This document shows positions 6,899-15,227 of a stretch of DNA of 60,538 nucleotides, piece after piece (position 1 is the first letter of the stretch; each line of letters starts with the position of its first letter). The DNA comes from a virus, in IMG/VR virus record IMGVR_UViG_3300005095_000141, positions 1-60,538 of that record. One strand, given 5' to 3'. The notes under the pieces are model-generated. The model was not told the origin of the DNA and searched no databases. It saw only the letters and a list, made by a program, of their open reading frames with translations. The translations under genes were made by a program, and so were the position numbers.

Positions 6899-7219
6899 GT
6901 GTCTAAGACTAGGATTGTGTGCTGGGCAGGCGGTAGGGAGACCGTTGTTGATGATGCTGAGAACTGTATATGGGAGATTGCCAGGCTCGGTAACGGCAGG
7001 ATGTACGTTGTGGTAGGCGATGTGAAGCTACCGGTTGATGTTAACGAGGCTGTTAAGAAGATGATGGTTGAGAAGGGCTTGGTCATACAGTCCCGTATGT
7101 GGCTGGCGCACCGCTACAGCAATGATATTGAGGATGAGGAGTGGAGAAGCGAGGTGTTCAGCAGGATTATGAGGGCGCTTAGAGAGTACGAGATGATGTG
7201 GTTCGACGGGAAGAGATGA
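6899..7219 (+). CDS. Hypothetical protein, 106 residues
   Basis: Not recognised. GTG at 6899 follows AAGGAGGTG with a 6-base spacer, the best site in this block. The start is beta-rich (KTRIVCWAGGRET) and the end helical and charged (EEWRSEVFSRIMRALREYEMM). It overlaps the next gene by 4 bases (ATGA). Confidence 0.6.
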   Translation: MSKTRIVCWAGGRETVVDDAENCIWEIARLGNGRMYVVVGDVKLPVDVNEAVKKMMVEKGLVIQSRMWLAHRYSNDIEDEEWRSEVFSRIMRALREYEMMWFDGKR

Positions 7220-7410
7220 CCGTGTATTTTTGTTTTTGTTACTGTGGTGATAAGGAGTTTTTGGGTCTTGAAGCTGTTAGTGCTGATACCGATTCTGACG
7301 CTGTTAGCAGGGCTGTTGAGAAGGTTCGTGGATACGGCGATGTATGTGATGAACGTATTGTGTGCGAGTGTGTTGATAAGGACTATTTTGTTGTGACGGC
7401 TAGGCTTTGA
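7216..7410 (+). CDS. Hypothetical Cys-containing protein, 64 residues
   Basis: Not recognised. ATG at 7216 overlaps the upstream stop. Cysteines cluster near the N-terminus (FCFCYCG) and the C-terminus (CECVD), which could pair to bind metal. A single helix lies between. Confidence 0.55.
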   Translation: MTVYFCFCYCGDKEFLGLEAVSADTDSDAVSRAVEKVRGYGDVCDERIVCECVDKDYFVVTARL

Positions 7411-7429
7411 TGTGCTTTGATTTTACCGG
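7411..7429 (+). promoter_or_regulatory. 19-bp viral boundary motif, copy 4
   Basis: TGTGCTTTGATTTTACCGG immediately after a stop codon and 11 bases before the ATG at 7441. Confidence 0.7.
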
Positions 7430-7440
7430 GGGTGGTTGTT

Positions 7441-7632
7441 ATGGATGGTGTTGATTCACGGTGTGTGGAGGAGTGTTGTTCTGCCGGGTTCGGGCTTAGT
7501 GACTGTGTTTTTATGTGTGCTGGTGTATTAGAGTATTTGGGTACGGACTGGTATGGAACGGTGCATTACCGGGTTGGTGTTGCCCGTATTAGTCTTAGGC
7601 GAGACGTGTTTGCAGGTGGTGGTACGTGGTGA
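7441..7632 (+). CDS. Hypothetical small Cys-rich protein, 63 residues
   Basis: Not recognised. ATG at 7441 with GGTGG upstream. Five cysteines lie in the first 30 residues, including a CC pair (CVEECCSAGFGLSDC). It ends in a Gly-Gly-Gly-Thr-Trp tail. The stop overlaps the GTG of the next gene (GTGA). Confidence 0.5.
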   Translation: MDGVDSRCVEECCSAGFGLSDCVFMCAGVLEYLGTDWYGTVHYRVGVARISLRRDVFAGGGTW

Positions 7633-8018
7633 ACGTGGGTAAGGCTGTGTGTGTGTATAGGAGTTTGTATGAGATGTGGCGTTGTATAGGAGAGGAGCTG
7701 TGTGGTTTGTTTGCAGATGCGCTACGCAGTGTTGTACCGGATATTAAGTGTGCGGATGACAGTTATGGAGATATTATGCTGGATAGTGATGCTAGGAGTG
7801 CCTTTGTAATGCTTGAGCATAACGGAGAGATTGTCAGTATTGAGGATGTTATTAAGAAGGTGTTCCCCGAGCTTAGAGGCTATGAGGGGATAATGTGCGA
7901 CGTGTTCTTTACCGAGGAGGAGGCCGAGAAGGCTGTGCAGGTGCTTGAAAGGATTAGGAACGAGGAGTTCGACCGTGTTATTGCTAAGTGTGTTGAGCGT
8001 GCAGGGAATGTGCTTTGA
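7629..8018 (+). CDS. Hypothetical protein, 129 residues
   Basis: Not recognised. GTG at 7629 overlaps the upstream stop; GTG at 7626 is equally possible. It is helical at both ends, with an acidic loop around residues 45-55. The last residues lie inside a copy of the 19-bp motif (8009-8027), so the end of this gene and the control site for PCNA share bases. Confidence 0.6.
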   Translation: MNVGKAVCVYRSLYEMWRCIGEELCGLFADALRSVVPDIKCADDSYGDIMLDSDARSAFVMLEHNGEIVSIEDVIKKVFPELRGYEGIMCDVFFTEEEAEKAVQVLERIRNEEFDRVIAKCVERAGNVL

Positions 8019-8027
8019 ATAATACGG
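8009..8027 (+). promoter_or_regulatory. 19-bp viral boundary motif, copy 5 (upstream of PCNA)
   Basis: TGTGCTTTGAATAATACGG, overlapping the end of the previous gene and lying 11 bases before the PCNA ATG at 8039. GGAGGTG follows at once. Confidence 0.7.
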
Positions 8028-8038
8028 AGGTGTACTGG

Positions 8039-8779
8039 ATGCCTGGTCTGAGTATTGCAGGGGATGAGCTTAAGGGTTTGTTCAAGCTGTTAAAGGAGCT
8101 TGGTGTTAGTGTGGCTGAGTTCAGGTTTGAGAATGGCCGTGTGTCGCTGTTCGGTATGGATGCCAGTAGGGTGTCTGCTGTTAAGTGGTATGCTGACGGT
8201 GTTGACGGCGAGGGTGTCTTTGCGATACCGATTGACCGTGTTGTTAAGTGGCTTGGACGCGTAGGTAAGAGCGAGGTGTCAGTGGAGTTTAAGGAGAACC
8301 GTGCTGTATTCCGTAGCGGTAGGCGGAGACTGTATGTGCCGTACAGTGCATCTAGCAATGAGTTCGAGGATGTTGCGCTGGAGCAGATTATTGAGAGCGT
8401 TGATAATGCGGCGCTCAGGGTTACCGGTAAGGAGTATAAGCAGGTTGTTGACACAGTGGTTGACTACCCGGAGGCGACGTTCGAGTTCCATACCGGTACT
8501 GATGAGAGGCTTGGCATTGTTGCTGACCAGTACAAGGGATACGTGATTGTTAGGGGAGAGGACGAGAGCGGCGTTAAGGAGGAAGCTGTGTTTGGATTGG
8601 AAGAGATTAACGACGAGTTCAGCATTAAGTTTTCGCCGGAGTACCTGAAGATGGGTAAGTACGTTGTTGATGCATGCAGTGTTGTTGATATAAGGTTTGA
8701 CGAGAACAAGCCGCTGGTAATGGTAGGCAGTACCGTTGGAGATAACAAGCTGTTCTACGTGGTGGCGCCCCGTGCCTGA
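8039..8779 (+). CDS. pcn: PCNA-like DNA sliding clamp
   Basis: 246 residues, the usual length for archaeal PCNA. The DNA polymerase processivity clamp forms a trimeric ring. Family features seen are an N-terminal domain with a FRFENGRVSLFGMDASRV segment (the helix and D-x-S region), a central connector around residues 115-130, and a C-terminal KFSPEYLKMG helix. Strands DIRFDENKPLVM and FYVVAPRA close the fold; PCNA typically ends with a Y-x-(V/L)-APR(I/V) motif. It should serve the virus PolB (38536). It has its own 19-bp motif and ATG following GGAGGTG. Confidence 0.88.
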   Translation: MPGLSIAGDELKGLFKLLKELGVSVAEFRFENGRVSLFGMDASRVSAVKWYADGVDGEGVFAIPIDRVVKWLGRVGKSEVSVEFKENRAVFRSGRRRLYVPYSASSNEFEDVALEQIIESVDNAALRVTGKEYKQVVDTVVDYPEATFEFHTGTDERLGIVADQYKGYVIVRGEDESGVKEEAVFGLEEINDEFSIKFSPEYLKMGKYVVDACSVVDIRFDENKPLVMVGSTVGDNKLFYVVAPRA

Positions 8780-9002
8780 TACCGGTGTTAAGCTTTTGAA
8801 TGCTAAGTGTTTTTCTGATAAGAAAGGGCGTAAAGTGTATGTTGCTGTGGCTGTTAAGGGAGAAGAGTTCAGCATTGTAATTGCAGGTGATAAGGGCGAT
8901 ATGGATGTCGGCGAGTGTATGGTTGTTGATGATATTGGGGAAGCTGTTATAAGGTATGTTGTTGATACGTATAAACATGGTGTTGGTGGTGCGGGTGCTT
9001 AA
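8772..9002 (+). CDS. Hypothetical protein, 76 residues
   Basis: Not recognised. GTG at 8772 overlaps the PCNA end. The sequence is mostly beta (RKVYVAVAVKGEEFSIVIAG), with an acidic helix at the C-terminus. It is probably translated with PCNA; no clear PIP box was seen. Confidence 0.5.
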   Translation: MPDTGVKLLNAKCFSDKKGRKVYVAVAVKGEEFSIVIAGDKGDMDVGECMVVDDIGEAVIRYVVDTYKHGVGGAGA

Positions 9003-9222
9003 CAAGTACGACGTGCTTATAGTTGTGATTATAGCTGTTACCGTTATTGCGGCGCTTCTAATAGTGTTTAAGGGCAACGATGAGCTGGCGGCTGGATTGA
9101 TAACGGGTATTATTGGTACTGTGCTTGGGTATCTTACCGGTAAGAACAGCGGGGAGGAGACGGCTAGGCGCTTGCTAATGGGTTCTGGAGGTAAGGATGA
9201 GAAGAGAGGTGATGATAAGTGA
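8995..9222 (+). CDS. Small membrane protein with two hydrophobic segments
   Basis: 75 residues. GTG at 8995 follows GGTGGT. Segment 1 spans about residues 7-25 (VLIVVIIAVTVIAALLIVF) and segment 2 about residues 31-45 (AGLITGIIGTVLGYL). A charged tail follows, rich in Lys, Glu, Asp and Gly. The topology resembles small holins (two transmembrane segments, charged C-terminus). It is far from the other lysis candidates at 52.7 kb, so function is open. Confidence 0.6.
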   Translation: MLNKYDVLIVVIIAVTVIAALLIVFKGNDELAAGLITGIIGTVLGYLTGKNSGEETARRLLMGSGGKDEKRGDDK

Positions 9223-9809
9223 AAGACCGTGCTATGATTAACCACCGTGTTTTGACCCGTATATACAAGATGCTTAGGCAGAGACGTGGTGTTGACGCTG
9301 TAGAGTTTGCCCGTTCGCTGTGGTTTGCCTATGCACGTTTTACTGTGTTGAGGCAGTCTGCACGTATGCAGTTGAAACGTATGCTTGACGCTATTAGTGG
9401 CGGTAAGCCTGTTGTTAGCAAGGTTCTGCGTGAAGCGCTTAGTATTGTTACTGCGCCTGAGCTACCGAGCGGTGCCGTATCGTATGTTCAGAAGAAGTTT
9501 AACGAGGAGCCGACGCTTAGTAATTTAGCGGCTATTGTACTGGCAGGTCAGAGGCCGGACGTGGAGTTTAAGCTGTACAGGGACGCTGTTGACACTGTTA
9601 TTGAGAAGTACGGTGCGCCTGCACGTTATTTGCTTGGAGACGATACTGTTCCGACTGATGTTGTTATAGCTACGCCGGAGACATGGGTGCTTGTACGGAA
9701 CTGGAAGTATGTTGTGGTTGAAAGACCTCGCAAGAAGAAGAGTAGGAAGAAGAAGAAAAAGACCGGCAGTACCGGTGCTGAGGAGGTGACTGATAGTGGC
9801 TCTGCCTAA
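9219..9809 (+). CDS. Hypothetical basic-tailed protein, 196 residues
   Basis: Not recognised. GTG at 9219 overlaps the upstream stop. The body is helical; about residues 165-182 form a Lys/Arg tract (KKKSRKKKKK), followed by an acidic Ser/Thr/Gly tail. The tail suggests nucleic-acid or virion-surface contact. Overlap with the downstream gene at 9796 indicates coupling. Confidence 0.6.
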   Translation: MKDRAMINHRVLTRIYKMLRQRRGVDAVEFARSLWFAYARFTVLRQSARMQLKRMLDAISGGKPVVSKVLREALSIVTAPELPSGAVSYVQKKFNEEPTLSNLAAIVLAGQRPDVEFKLYRDAVDTVIEKYGAPARYLLGDDTVPTDVVIATPETWVLVRNWKYVVVERPRKKKSRKKKKKTGSTGAEEVTDSGSA

Positions 9810-9930
9810 GGATAAGGTTGTTGTTGTGGGGGAGGGTAAGAGGATTGTTTTTATACGTGGGTGTCCCGACGGTTCTTGTAGGCGGGACGGTAAGCGGGTG
9901 TTTTTTGTTTCTGATGTTTTTGCTTGTTGA
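9796..9930 (+). CDS. Small protein, 44 residues, with a CPDGSC motif
   Basis: GTG at 9796 lies 7 bases after an excellent AGGAGGTGA site, which would otherwise have no gene. The protein has two beta-like segments (VVVVGEG, RIVFIRG), a C-P-D-G-S-C turn and a basic stretch, and ends with Cys. It overlaps both neighbours. CPxxxC turns occur in thioredoxin-like and zinc sites, but the protein is too short to be a thioredoxin. It is easily missed because of its size. Confidence 0.5.
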   Translation: MALPKDKVVVVGEGKRIVFIRGCPDGSCRRDGKRVFFVSDVFAC

Positions 9931-10612
9931 ACTGTATGGTGGAGTGCCTGTTGTAGGTTCTGGTCTTGGGACGCTAGGGGTTGTAGTACCGTTTAGTGAT
10001 GGTTTCTACGGTGTTTCTGCCGGGCATGTATTGGCAGATGTTTTTACCGGTAGTTCGTATGACGTGTATTTGCCGGGAGATGGACGTGTAGGATATACCG
10101 TGTACTATACTGGTTTGAGACGGGAGAAGCGTTTTCTTGGAGTGTTTTACCGGTTCTTTGCATGGCTGTGCAATGTGTTTGGGAGTGGAGACCCTATAAG
10201 CCTTGGAAATACCGTTGATTACGGAGTGTTTAGGATTGACGGCAGGGTTGGTGTTAGGCCGTTCGTTGTTGGTGATGGAAGGCGGTTCTACGACCTTAGA
10301 GAGAGACGTATTGTAGGCATGGTGTTTGCAGGGGCTGTTGGTTTGTCTGGCAAGGTGTTTTTCTACGTGCCTTACCGGAGGTTTGCCGATATGTATGGCG
10401 GTGTGCTTAGTGGTTTTGAAGAATATGTGCCTGTATCTGGAGATGTTGTAAGGTTCTGCGGTGTTAGTGGTTGTCACGAGGGAGTTGTGCTTGATACTGA
10501 TGTATGGGTTAGGATACGTTTTTACGGCGGTGTGTCTGCATTGTTTAGCGGTGTAGGGGCTGTTAGCGGGGAGTTCGAGATAGGTGATAGTGGGGCGATT
10601 GTTTTTACCTAG
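9914..10612 (+). CDS. Trypsin-like (chymotrypsin-fold) serine protease
   Basis: 232 residues from ATG 9914. The catalytic triad can be read in the family order: His38 in GVSAGHV (family TAAHC/AAHV), Asp102 in VDYGVFRID (family D-x-ALL-x-L) and Ser226 in IGDSGA (family GDSGGP). The N-terminal LGTLGVVVPFSDG strand pair precedes the His as in trypsins. The Gly after GDSG is Ala, which is tolerated in the family. No signal peptide is clear from this start. It may process virion proteins or host targets. It follows the small CPDGSC gene and precedes a 19-bp motif. Confidence 0.72.
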   Translation: MFLLVELYGGVPVVGSGLGTLGVVVPFSDGFYGVSAGHVLADVFTGSSYDVYLPGDGRVGYTVYYTGLRREKRFLGVFYRFFAWLCNVFGSGDPISLGNTVDYGVFRIDGRVGVRPFVVGDGRRFYDLRERRIVGMVFAGAVGLSGKVFFYVPYRRFADMYGGVLSGFEEYVPVSGDVVRFCGVSGCHEGVVLDTDVWVRIRFYGGVSALFSGVGAVSGEFEIGDSGAIVFT

Positions 10613-10614
10613 TA

Positions 10615-10633
10615 TGTGCTTTGTATATAACGG
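10615..10633 (+). promoter_or_regulatory. 19-bp viral boundary motif, copy 6
   Basis: TGTGCTTTGTATATAACGG, 31 bases before the ATG at 10665. It is followed by GGAGGT and the short palindrome ACTAGTAACTAGT (10638-10650). Confidence 0.68.
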
Positions 10634-10664
10634 AGGTACTAGTAACTAGTATGGGCGCTAGGAA

Positions 10665-10856
10665 ATGATTGACCCCGTTGCGTTTCTTGTTGTTATACTG
10701 GCCGTTATTCTTGGTGCAGGTGCAGGAGTGTTGATAATGGTTGAGTCTGTGCGTGTTATGCTTAAATGCATGTTTACCGGTGACTGCTATGACGATAAAG
10801 AGTATGATGAGCAGGAAGACGATGAGGGATGGCTTGCTTCTGAGAGCAATGCTTAA
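10665..10856 (+). CDS. Small single-pass membrane protein with acidic tail
   Basis: 63 residues. One hydrophobic segment spans about residues 4-27 (VAFLVVILAVILGAGAGVLIMV). A Cys pair follows (LKCMFTGDCY) and then a strongly acidic tail (DDKEYDEQEDDE). ATG at 10665 is chosen. A five-codon open frame at 10651 (ATGGGCGCTAGGAAATGA) ends across this ATG and might couple translation. It precedes the virion gene block. Confidence 0.6.
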   Translation: MIDPVAFLVVILAVILGAGAGVLIMVESVRVMLKCMFTGDCYDDKEYDEQEDDEGWLASESNA

Positions 10857-10895
10857 GACCTGTTCTTGCAATACCGTTATTTAGGTGCGTGTATT

Positions 10896-11753
10896 ATGCT
10901 GTCGGCTTCTGCATCAGCCTGTATAAACGATGTATGCACGGAGCACCACAGCCCGACCAGTACGTTATTGGGTAAGATAGCAAGCGAGCTTGGAAGCGAT
11001 GGAAGTACCGCTATTGTAGGCACGATTGACAAGATTGTGCTTGCATACTATGACAGTAGCAGTGGCAATACTACCGAGTACAGTGATTTGAGCTGGAGCG
11101 TTGCTACGTCTGACTGGACAACAGGTACTGGGATACAGTGTACCGATACGAATAGTGATGGCTTGGCAGATACATGTACCGTTGGTACGAACTACGTGTG
11201 TAAAACAGCTACTGTAAGCGGTGCAAAGACAGTTAATAGGCTGAGAGCATATAGCGGAACAGACCTGTACTTCGAGATAAGCTTTACCGATACGTCGCTT
11301 GCAGACCAGCAAGAGGTAAAGGTATGCTTCTATGTAGGTGCTAAGATGGTTGTTGACGGAGCTAATACCACGTTCAGCAAGGTAGCTATTAATGACCATG
11401 TATATACGCAGGCGCTTAGGGACAGGCTTACAGTAGGAAGCAGTACGAAGCTGGCAGTTGTTACAGCCAAGTTCTTTGACAGCGGTGGAAACGCTATTAG
11501 TGGCTCGTTAACGATTAACAGGAGTGTAAGCGGTACGACTGCTACTGTGAACCTGTTGTTTACGCCTGACGGTACTACTGGAAATACGACAGCAGTATTT
11601 AGTGTGAACGTGTTCCCGGACACTACGAATACGACGAGTAGCGATGGGCTTGAATTCAGCCTTGTTGACCCCAGCACGAATACGAGCGAGTACAACGTTG
11701 TACAGGGAGTTACGAACCAGCTAGACATAGTGTTTGAGGTGAGTAGCTCGTGA
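10896..11753 (+). CDS. Virion surface-like beta-rich protein A
   Basis: 285 residues from ATG 10896, following TTAGGTG. It is rich in Ser/Thr/Gly/Asn with repeated beta-strand patterns and no catalytic motif. The composition is typical of tail-fibre or decoration proteins. The cysteines (CTDTNSDGLADTC-like) suggest a disulfide or metal loop with Asp residues, as in calcium-binding EF-like turns (DTNSDGLAD). The stop overlaps the next start (GTGA). It is placed upstream of the tail genes. Confidence 0.55.
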   Translation: MLSASASACINDVCTEHHSPTSTLLGKIASELGSDGSTAIVGTIDKIVLAYYDSSSGNTTEYSDLSWSVATSDWTTGTGIQCTDTNSDGLADTCTVGTNYVCKTATVSGAKTVNRLRAYSGTDLYFEISFTDTSLADQQEVKVCFYVGAKMVVDGANTTFSKVAINDHVYTQALRDRLTVGSSTKLAVVTAKFFDSGGNAISGSLTINRSVSGTTATVNLLFTPDGTTGNTTAVFSVNVFPDTTNTTSSDGLEFSLVDPSTNTSEYNVVQGVTNQLDIVFEVSSS

Positions 11754-12475
11754 CGGTGGTTAAGCCGGAGATAACGGTTACTGTTGGAGATGAGACTGTA
11801 GGTGCTTTGCACCAGAGCTTTACAAGTACGTTTCAGAGTGACTTTATAGGTGAACTGGTGAATGCTACGAAGACGCTTGGCGTTATTGATACTGTTGTTC
11901 TTAACGGGAGCGATACGATAAGCAGTGTTACGTGGTCGCTTGTTGATAGTGGAAGCGGTTATGCCACGTTTAGAACCAGTGTTACGACCAGTATTAACGG
12001 GCAGATAACGAGTATTGAGCTGAAAAGCGGTACTAAGAGCTATGCTTCTGCAACTATTACTGGGCCGAACGTTAAGTCTGGGTGGAAAATAGTTATTGAC
12101 GTAAAGGTTAGCTGGTCTGAAAGCGCTAGTGTAGGCCCTGGAGGTAGCATTACCGGTGTTGGTGACTGGATGCTTCAGAGTCTGCAGGAGATATTTGGCA
12201 CTGCTACCCGTACGGGTATATGGTTTAGTGCGGCGGCGGCATACCAGCTTGTAAACGATACGCCGACCAAGATAGCAGATATGAGCATAAGCAGGTCGAA
12301 CCCGGCAAGCGATACTGCTGAATATGTGTTTTCGACTACGACCGGCGGTAGCATTAACTATATTGAGATTACGACGTATAATGGGAAGAAGATTGACATT
12401 AACTTTACCAGTGCACAGGAATTCGTTAGTGGTTTGACGAACAAGGTAGTGTTTGACGTTAAGCTGAGTGTGTAA
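11750..12475 (+). CDS. Virion surface-like beta-rich protein B
   Basis: 241 residues, GTG at 11750 overlapping the upstream stop. It is Ser/Thr/Val-rich with regular beta strands. Internal similarity is visible: SDTISSVTWSLVDSGSGYATF near residue 50 and SNPASDTAEYVFSTT near residue 185 sit in similar strand-turn patterns. It also shares the LGxIDTVVL-type strand with the protein at 10896 (IVGTIDKIVLAYYDSS). It is probably a paralogous virion protein. Confidence 0.55.
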   Translation: MTVVKPEITVTVGDETVGALHQSFTSTFQSDFIGELVNATKTLGVIDTVVLNGSDTISSVTWSLVDSGSGYATFRTSVTTSINGQITSIELKSGTKSYASATITGPNVKSGWKIVIDVKVSWSESASVGPGGSITGVGDWMLQSLQEIFGTATRTGIWFSAAAAYQLVNDTPTKIADMSISRSNPASDTAEYVFSTTTGGSINYIEITTYNGKKIDINFTSAQEFVSGLTNKVVFDVKLSV

Positions 12476-12497
12476 GCATTGTAGATAGTGACTTGCA

Positions 12498-13745
12498 TTG
12501 ACGCTGTATTACTGGACGAGCAATACCGGTACTGTGAACGGTATAAGTGCGTATTTGCTTAGCACGACGAACAGCAGTAGTTCTGTAGAGGTTTATGGTG
12601 CGGCTGTTACCGTTGAGTTTGTAATAGTTGCTAGTGACGGTACTGTTACGAGTGTGGAGAGCAAGACTGTTTCTACGACTAGTGTGACGCCGGTGCAGAA
12701 CACATATACGTTTGCTGTTAGCGGTAAAGTAGTTAAGTCTGGGGAGGCATGGGGTTTTAAGGTAAGCGGGGACAGTGGTACTGCATATATTTTGTCGAGT
12801 GCCGCTACTGCTGACTTTGGATTTACTGCTGATGCCGACCTTCACGTATGGGTTAGCTATGACAGTTACAGTGGCAACACGTATGTTATGTGGGGAGACA
12901 GCACCTACGATACTAGTGTTGACGTAAGCATTGGGTACCCGGCAAACATTAGCTGTAGCGATACGATAACGGTGTCTGACGCATATACTGTTACGAGCGG
13001 TAGATACGGTAAATGCGCTGTTAAGCCGATACCTACCGACAGCCATGGATTGACAAAGAGCTATATTTCTAGGTGTTCAGACAGCATTAGCATTAGTGAT
13101 GCATACAGTTTTACAGCAGGTAAGTACGGAAAATGCACAGTTAAACCGATGCCGACGGACAGCTACGGCATTACGACCGCATACATTACTAGATGCTCTG
13201 ATACTGTAAGCATTGCAGACAGCTATAGCTTTAAGACTGGAATATATGGGAAGTGCGCAGTTAAGCCGGTGCCGACAGATGACTACCGGATACTGTTCCC
13301 TGCGAATATAAAGACGAGCGACGAGATAACGATTACAGACAGCTACAGCTTCGGAGTAGGTAAGTACAGCAAGTGTGCCGTGACGTTTGCACCTACAGAC
13401 AGCTACAAGATGTTGTTTCCGGCGAACATTAGTGTGACAGACACAATAAGCATTAGCGACGCATACAGCTTCATAATAGGTAGGGCAGGGGCACTGTACT
13501 TAGACCTGAGCCTTACAGATACATGCACAGTACGTGGAGCAGTAACGATAATAGCAAGTGACGAGATAAGCCTTTCAGACCAGTACCTGATATATGCGGG
13601 CCAGTACCGTATAGCACTGTGGTTTGCACCGACAGACCTGATAACAGGTGATTTTCTAGCAAATGCAATAGCTGTTGTGTTTACGCCGTTCGAGTTCCAG
13701 AAGAACAATATGAGGAAGTTCGGGTGTGGAAGATTATTATCTTGA
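12498..13745 (+). CDS. Repeat-containing virion protein (40-residue tandem repeats)
   Basis: 415 residues from TTG 12498; no strong ribosome site, so the start is uncertain. Residues of about 145-390 hold six tandem units of about 40 residues. Each has a CSDxIxIxDxYSF strand, a GKYGKCAVKP segment and a PTDSY turn. The last two units lose the Cys. Such SD-x-I-x-(I/L)-SD repeats are found in phage tail spikes and fibres and form elongated rods. It sits just upstream of the tail completion and tube genes. Codon use shifts to A/C-rich codons within it. Confidence 0.65.
   Translation: MTLYYWTSNTGTVNGISAYLLSTTNSSSSVEVYGAAVTVEFVIVASDGTVTSVESKTVSTTSVTPVQNTYTFAVSGKVVKSGEAWGFKVSGDSGTAYILSSAATADFGFTADADLHVWVSYDSYSGNTYVMWGDSTYDTSVDVSIGYPANISCSDTITVSDAYTVTSGRYGKCAVKPIPTDSHGLTKSYISRCSDSISISDAYSFTAGKYGKCTVKPMPTDSYGITTAYITRCSDTVSIADSYSFKTGIYGKCAVKPVPTDDYRILFPANIKTSDEITITDSYSFGVGKYSKCAVTFAPTDSYKMLFPANISVTDTISISDAYSFIIGRAGALYLDLSLTDTCTVRGAVTIIASDEISLSDQYLIYAGQYRIALWFAPTDLITGDFLANAIAVVFTPFEFQKNNMRKFGCGRLLS
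12936..13665 (+). repeat. Coding tandem repeats, six units of about 120 bp
   Basis: Six degenerate in-frame units inside the gene at 12498, each about 120 bases. They are recognised by repeated AGCATTAGCGAC-like and GGTAAGTACGG-like segments. Units 1-5 are most alike; the last is divergent. Confidence 0.65.
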
Positions 13746-13774
13746 TGAAGCATAGTATGTAGTGGTGGATAAAA

Positions 13775-14212
13775 GTGCTTGGAGTACTTGAAGCGCTTAG
13801 GGAACGCATTGATGGACTGCTGAGCAGATACGGTATTGACCACGAAATAGTGGAGTACGGTGCGTTTAAGCAGTTGAACCCTACCCGTGAAGTAACGGTT
13901 GTTATTAGAGCTAGGGATGAACGTGTGTCCCCTGCTGGTATTGGTTTTAAACTGTTTGAGCGTGAAGGAACTGTTGAGCTGGTAGTGTATGTCCAGAGGA
14001 CGATGCCCGGAGCAACGAATGCTAGTCTGGAAGAATGTAGTGACAGGCTTGACTATATTATTGCTTTGATAATGAATGATTTTTCCCGTAACGCCGTTAT
14101 TGGCAAATATGTTATTTCGTATATTGACAGGGTTGCACCGAACTATAGTGAATTCGGATACTGTGTGGAGGTGCTTGAAATAAGCTTAAAGAGGTATGAC
14201 GCTATACAATGA
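13775..14212 (+). CDS. Tail completion/terminator-like protein
   Basis: 145 residues, GTG at 13775 after AGTGGTGG. Size, alpha/beta pattern and position right before the tail tube gene match the tail terminator or head-tail joining class (lambda gpU / SPP1 gp17 type). It has an N-terminal helix (LEALRERIDGLLSRYG), a strand-rich centre and a helix-strand end. No sequence signature proves it. Confidence 0.45.
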   Translation: MLGVLEALRERIDGLLSRYGIDHEIVEYGAFKQLNPTREVTVVIRARDERVSPAGIGFKLFEREGTVELVVYVQRTMPGATNASLEECSDRLDYIIALIMNDFSRNAVIGKYVISYIDRVAPNYSEFGYCVEVLEISLKRYDAIQ

Positions 14213-14229
14213 CATGGAGAGGTGGTTAG

Positions 14230-15225
14230 ATGAGTGCTACAGGTGGATTTGTCCCGATAACAGGCAATGTAGTTGACATGGAGTACTGGTACGAGGATAC
14301 GTTTGCCGGTGGGGGCACTGTAAAGAGGAGATTTGGGCATGCACAGAGAATAGACAGGATAAGCATAAGCAGAGAGTATGAGCGCATATACAAGCTTGGA
14401 AGCAGGCAGTACGTTGCGAACATACCGATGAGATGGGGGATAGACTTTTCTGTTGCAGGGATACTGAGCGACCCGTACATACTGGAGTTCTTTCTGAAGC
14501 CGAACGTAGATACGAGTTCTACGCCAGCAACGCTTAACGGATACGTATTTGATAACGAATGGATTAGGAGTGGAGTAGTTGATTTATGGGTTAAAGGAGC
14601 GAGTGCAATAGAAAAAGTAGAGATAGCAGGCTTTGTGCCTAGGACGCTTAGTCTTAACATAAGGAACGGCGAGACCGTAGAGTTTACACTTGACGGTGTA
14701 GCGGCTAAGATAAGCAAGACGACCGATACTGCGTTACCGTCTGTAACGGTTGACAGTAGCAGTGGATTGGGAGACACTAGTGACGTGATACATACATACT
14801 GGGGTGCAAGCATAGGGTTTGGCAGTGATTCCAGCCTTAGCGAGGGAAGCAACATAATAGTAAGCAGTATGACGATGAGGATAAACCAGAACCCGAACAT
14901 GGTATTTGTAGTTGGAAGCGATGTAGCTAAGACCGTGTTTCTACGCCAGTTCGTAGTTACCGGTAGTGTGACTGCATATATTACTGATTTGAAGACGCTT
15001 GACAAGATACTGAACAACGAGAACATAGCTGAGATAGATGTGACGCTTACAGGCATAGGACTGGATGGGAGCACGTCCAGCAAGACAATAACGATTAAGC
15101 TGACAGATATTGTGAAGATTGAGAACCTGAGCTATACGATACAGCCGAACAACGCAGTTACAGTAAGCTTTGACTATGCGGCCAGCAACATAAGTGTGAC
15201 GACAAGCGGATACCTGTACTACTAG
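14230..15225 (+). CDS. Major tail tube protein (predicted)
   Basis: 331 residues, ATG at 14230 after GAGGTGGT. It is beta-rich, with a typical tail-tube start (SATGGFVPITGNVVDMEYWYEDTF). It has alternating strands throughout and a Ser/Thr-rich C-terminal domain ending in SGYLYY. It lies immediately before the frameshifted chaperone pair, where long-tailed phages place the tube gene. A/C-ending codons are enriched, as in the capsid gene, which fits high expression. It is larger than many tube proteins, so an extra C-terminal domain is likely. Confidence 0.6.
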   Translation: MSATGGFVPITGNVVDMEYWYEDTFAGGGTVKRRFGHAQRIDRISISREYERIYKLGSRQYVANIPMRWGIDFSVAGILSDPYILEFFLKPNVDTSSTPATLNGYVFDNEWIRSGVVDLWVKGASAIEKVEIAGFVPRTLSLNIRNGETVEFTLDGVAAKISKTTDTALPSVTVDSSSGLGDTSDVIHTYWGASIGFGSDSSLSEGSNIIVSSMTMRINQNPNMVFVVGSDVAKTVFLRQFVVTGSVTAYITDLKTLDKILNNENIAEIDVTLTGIGLDGSTSSKTITIKLTDIVKIENLSYTIQPNNAVTVSFDYAASNISVTTSGYLYY

Positions 15226-15227
15226 TC

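Noticed and set aside
10651-10668. Five-codon leader peptide before the gene at 10665
   Set aside because: Too short to support; noted only as possible translational coupling.
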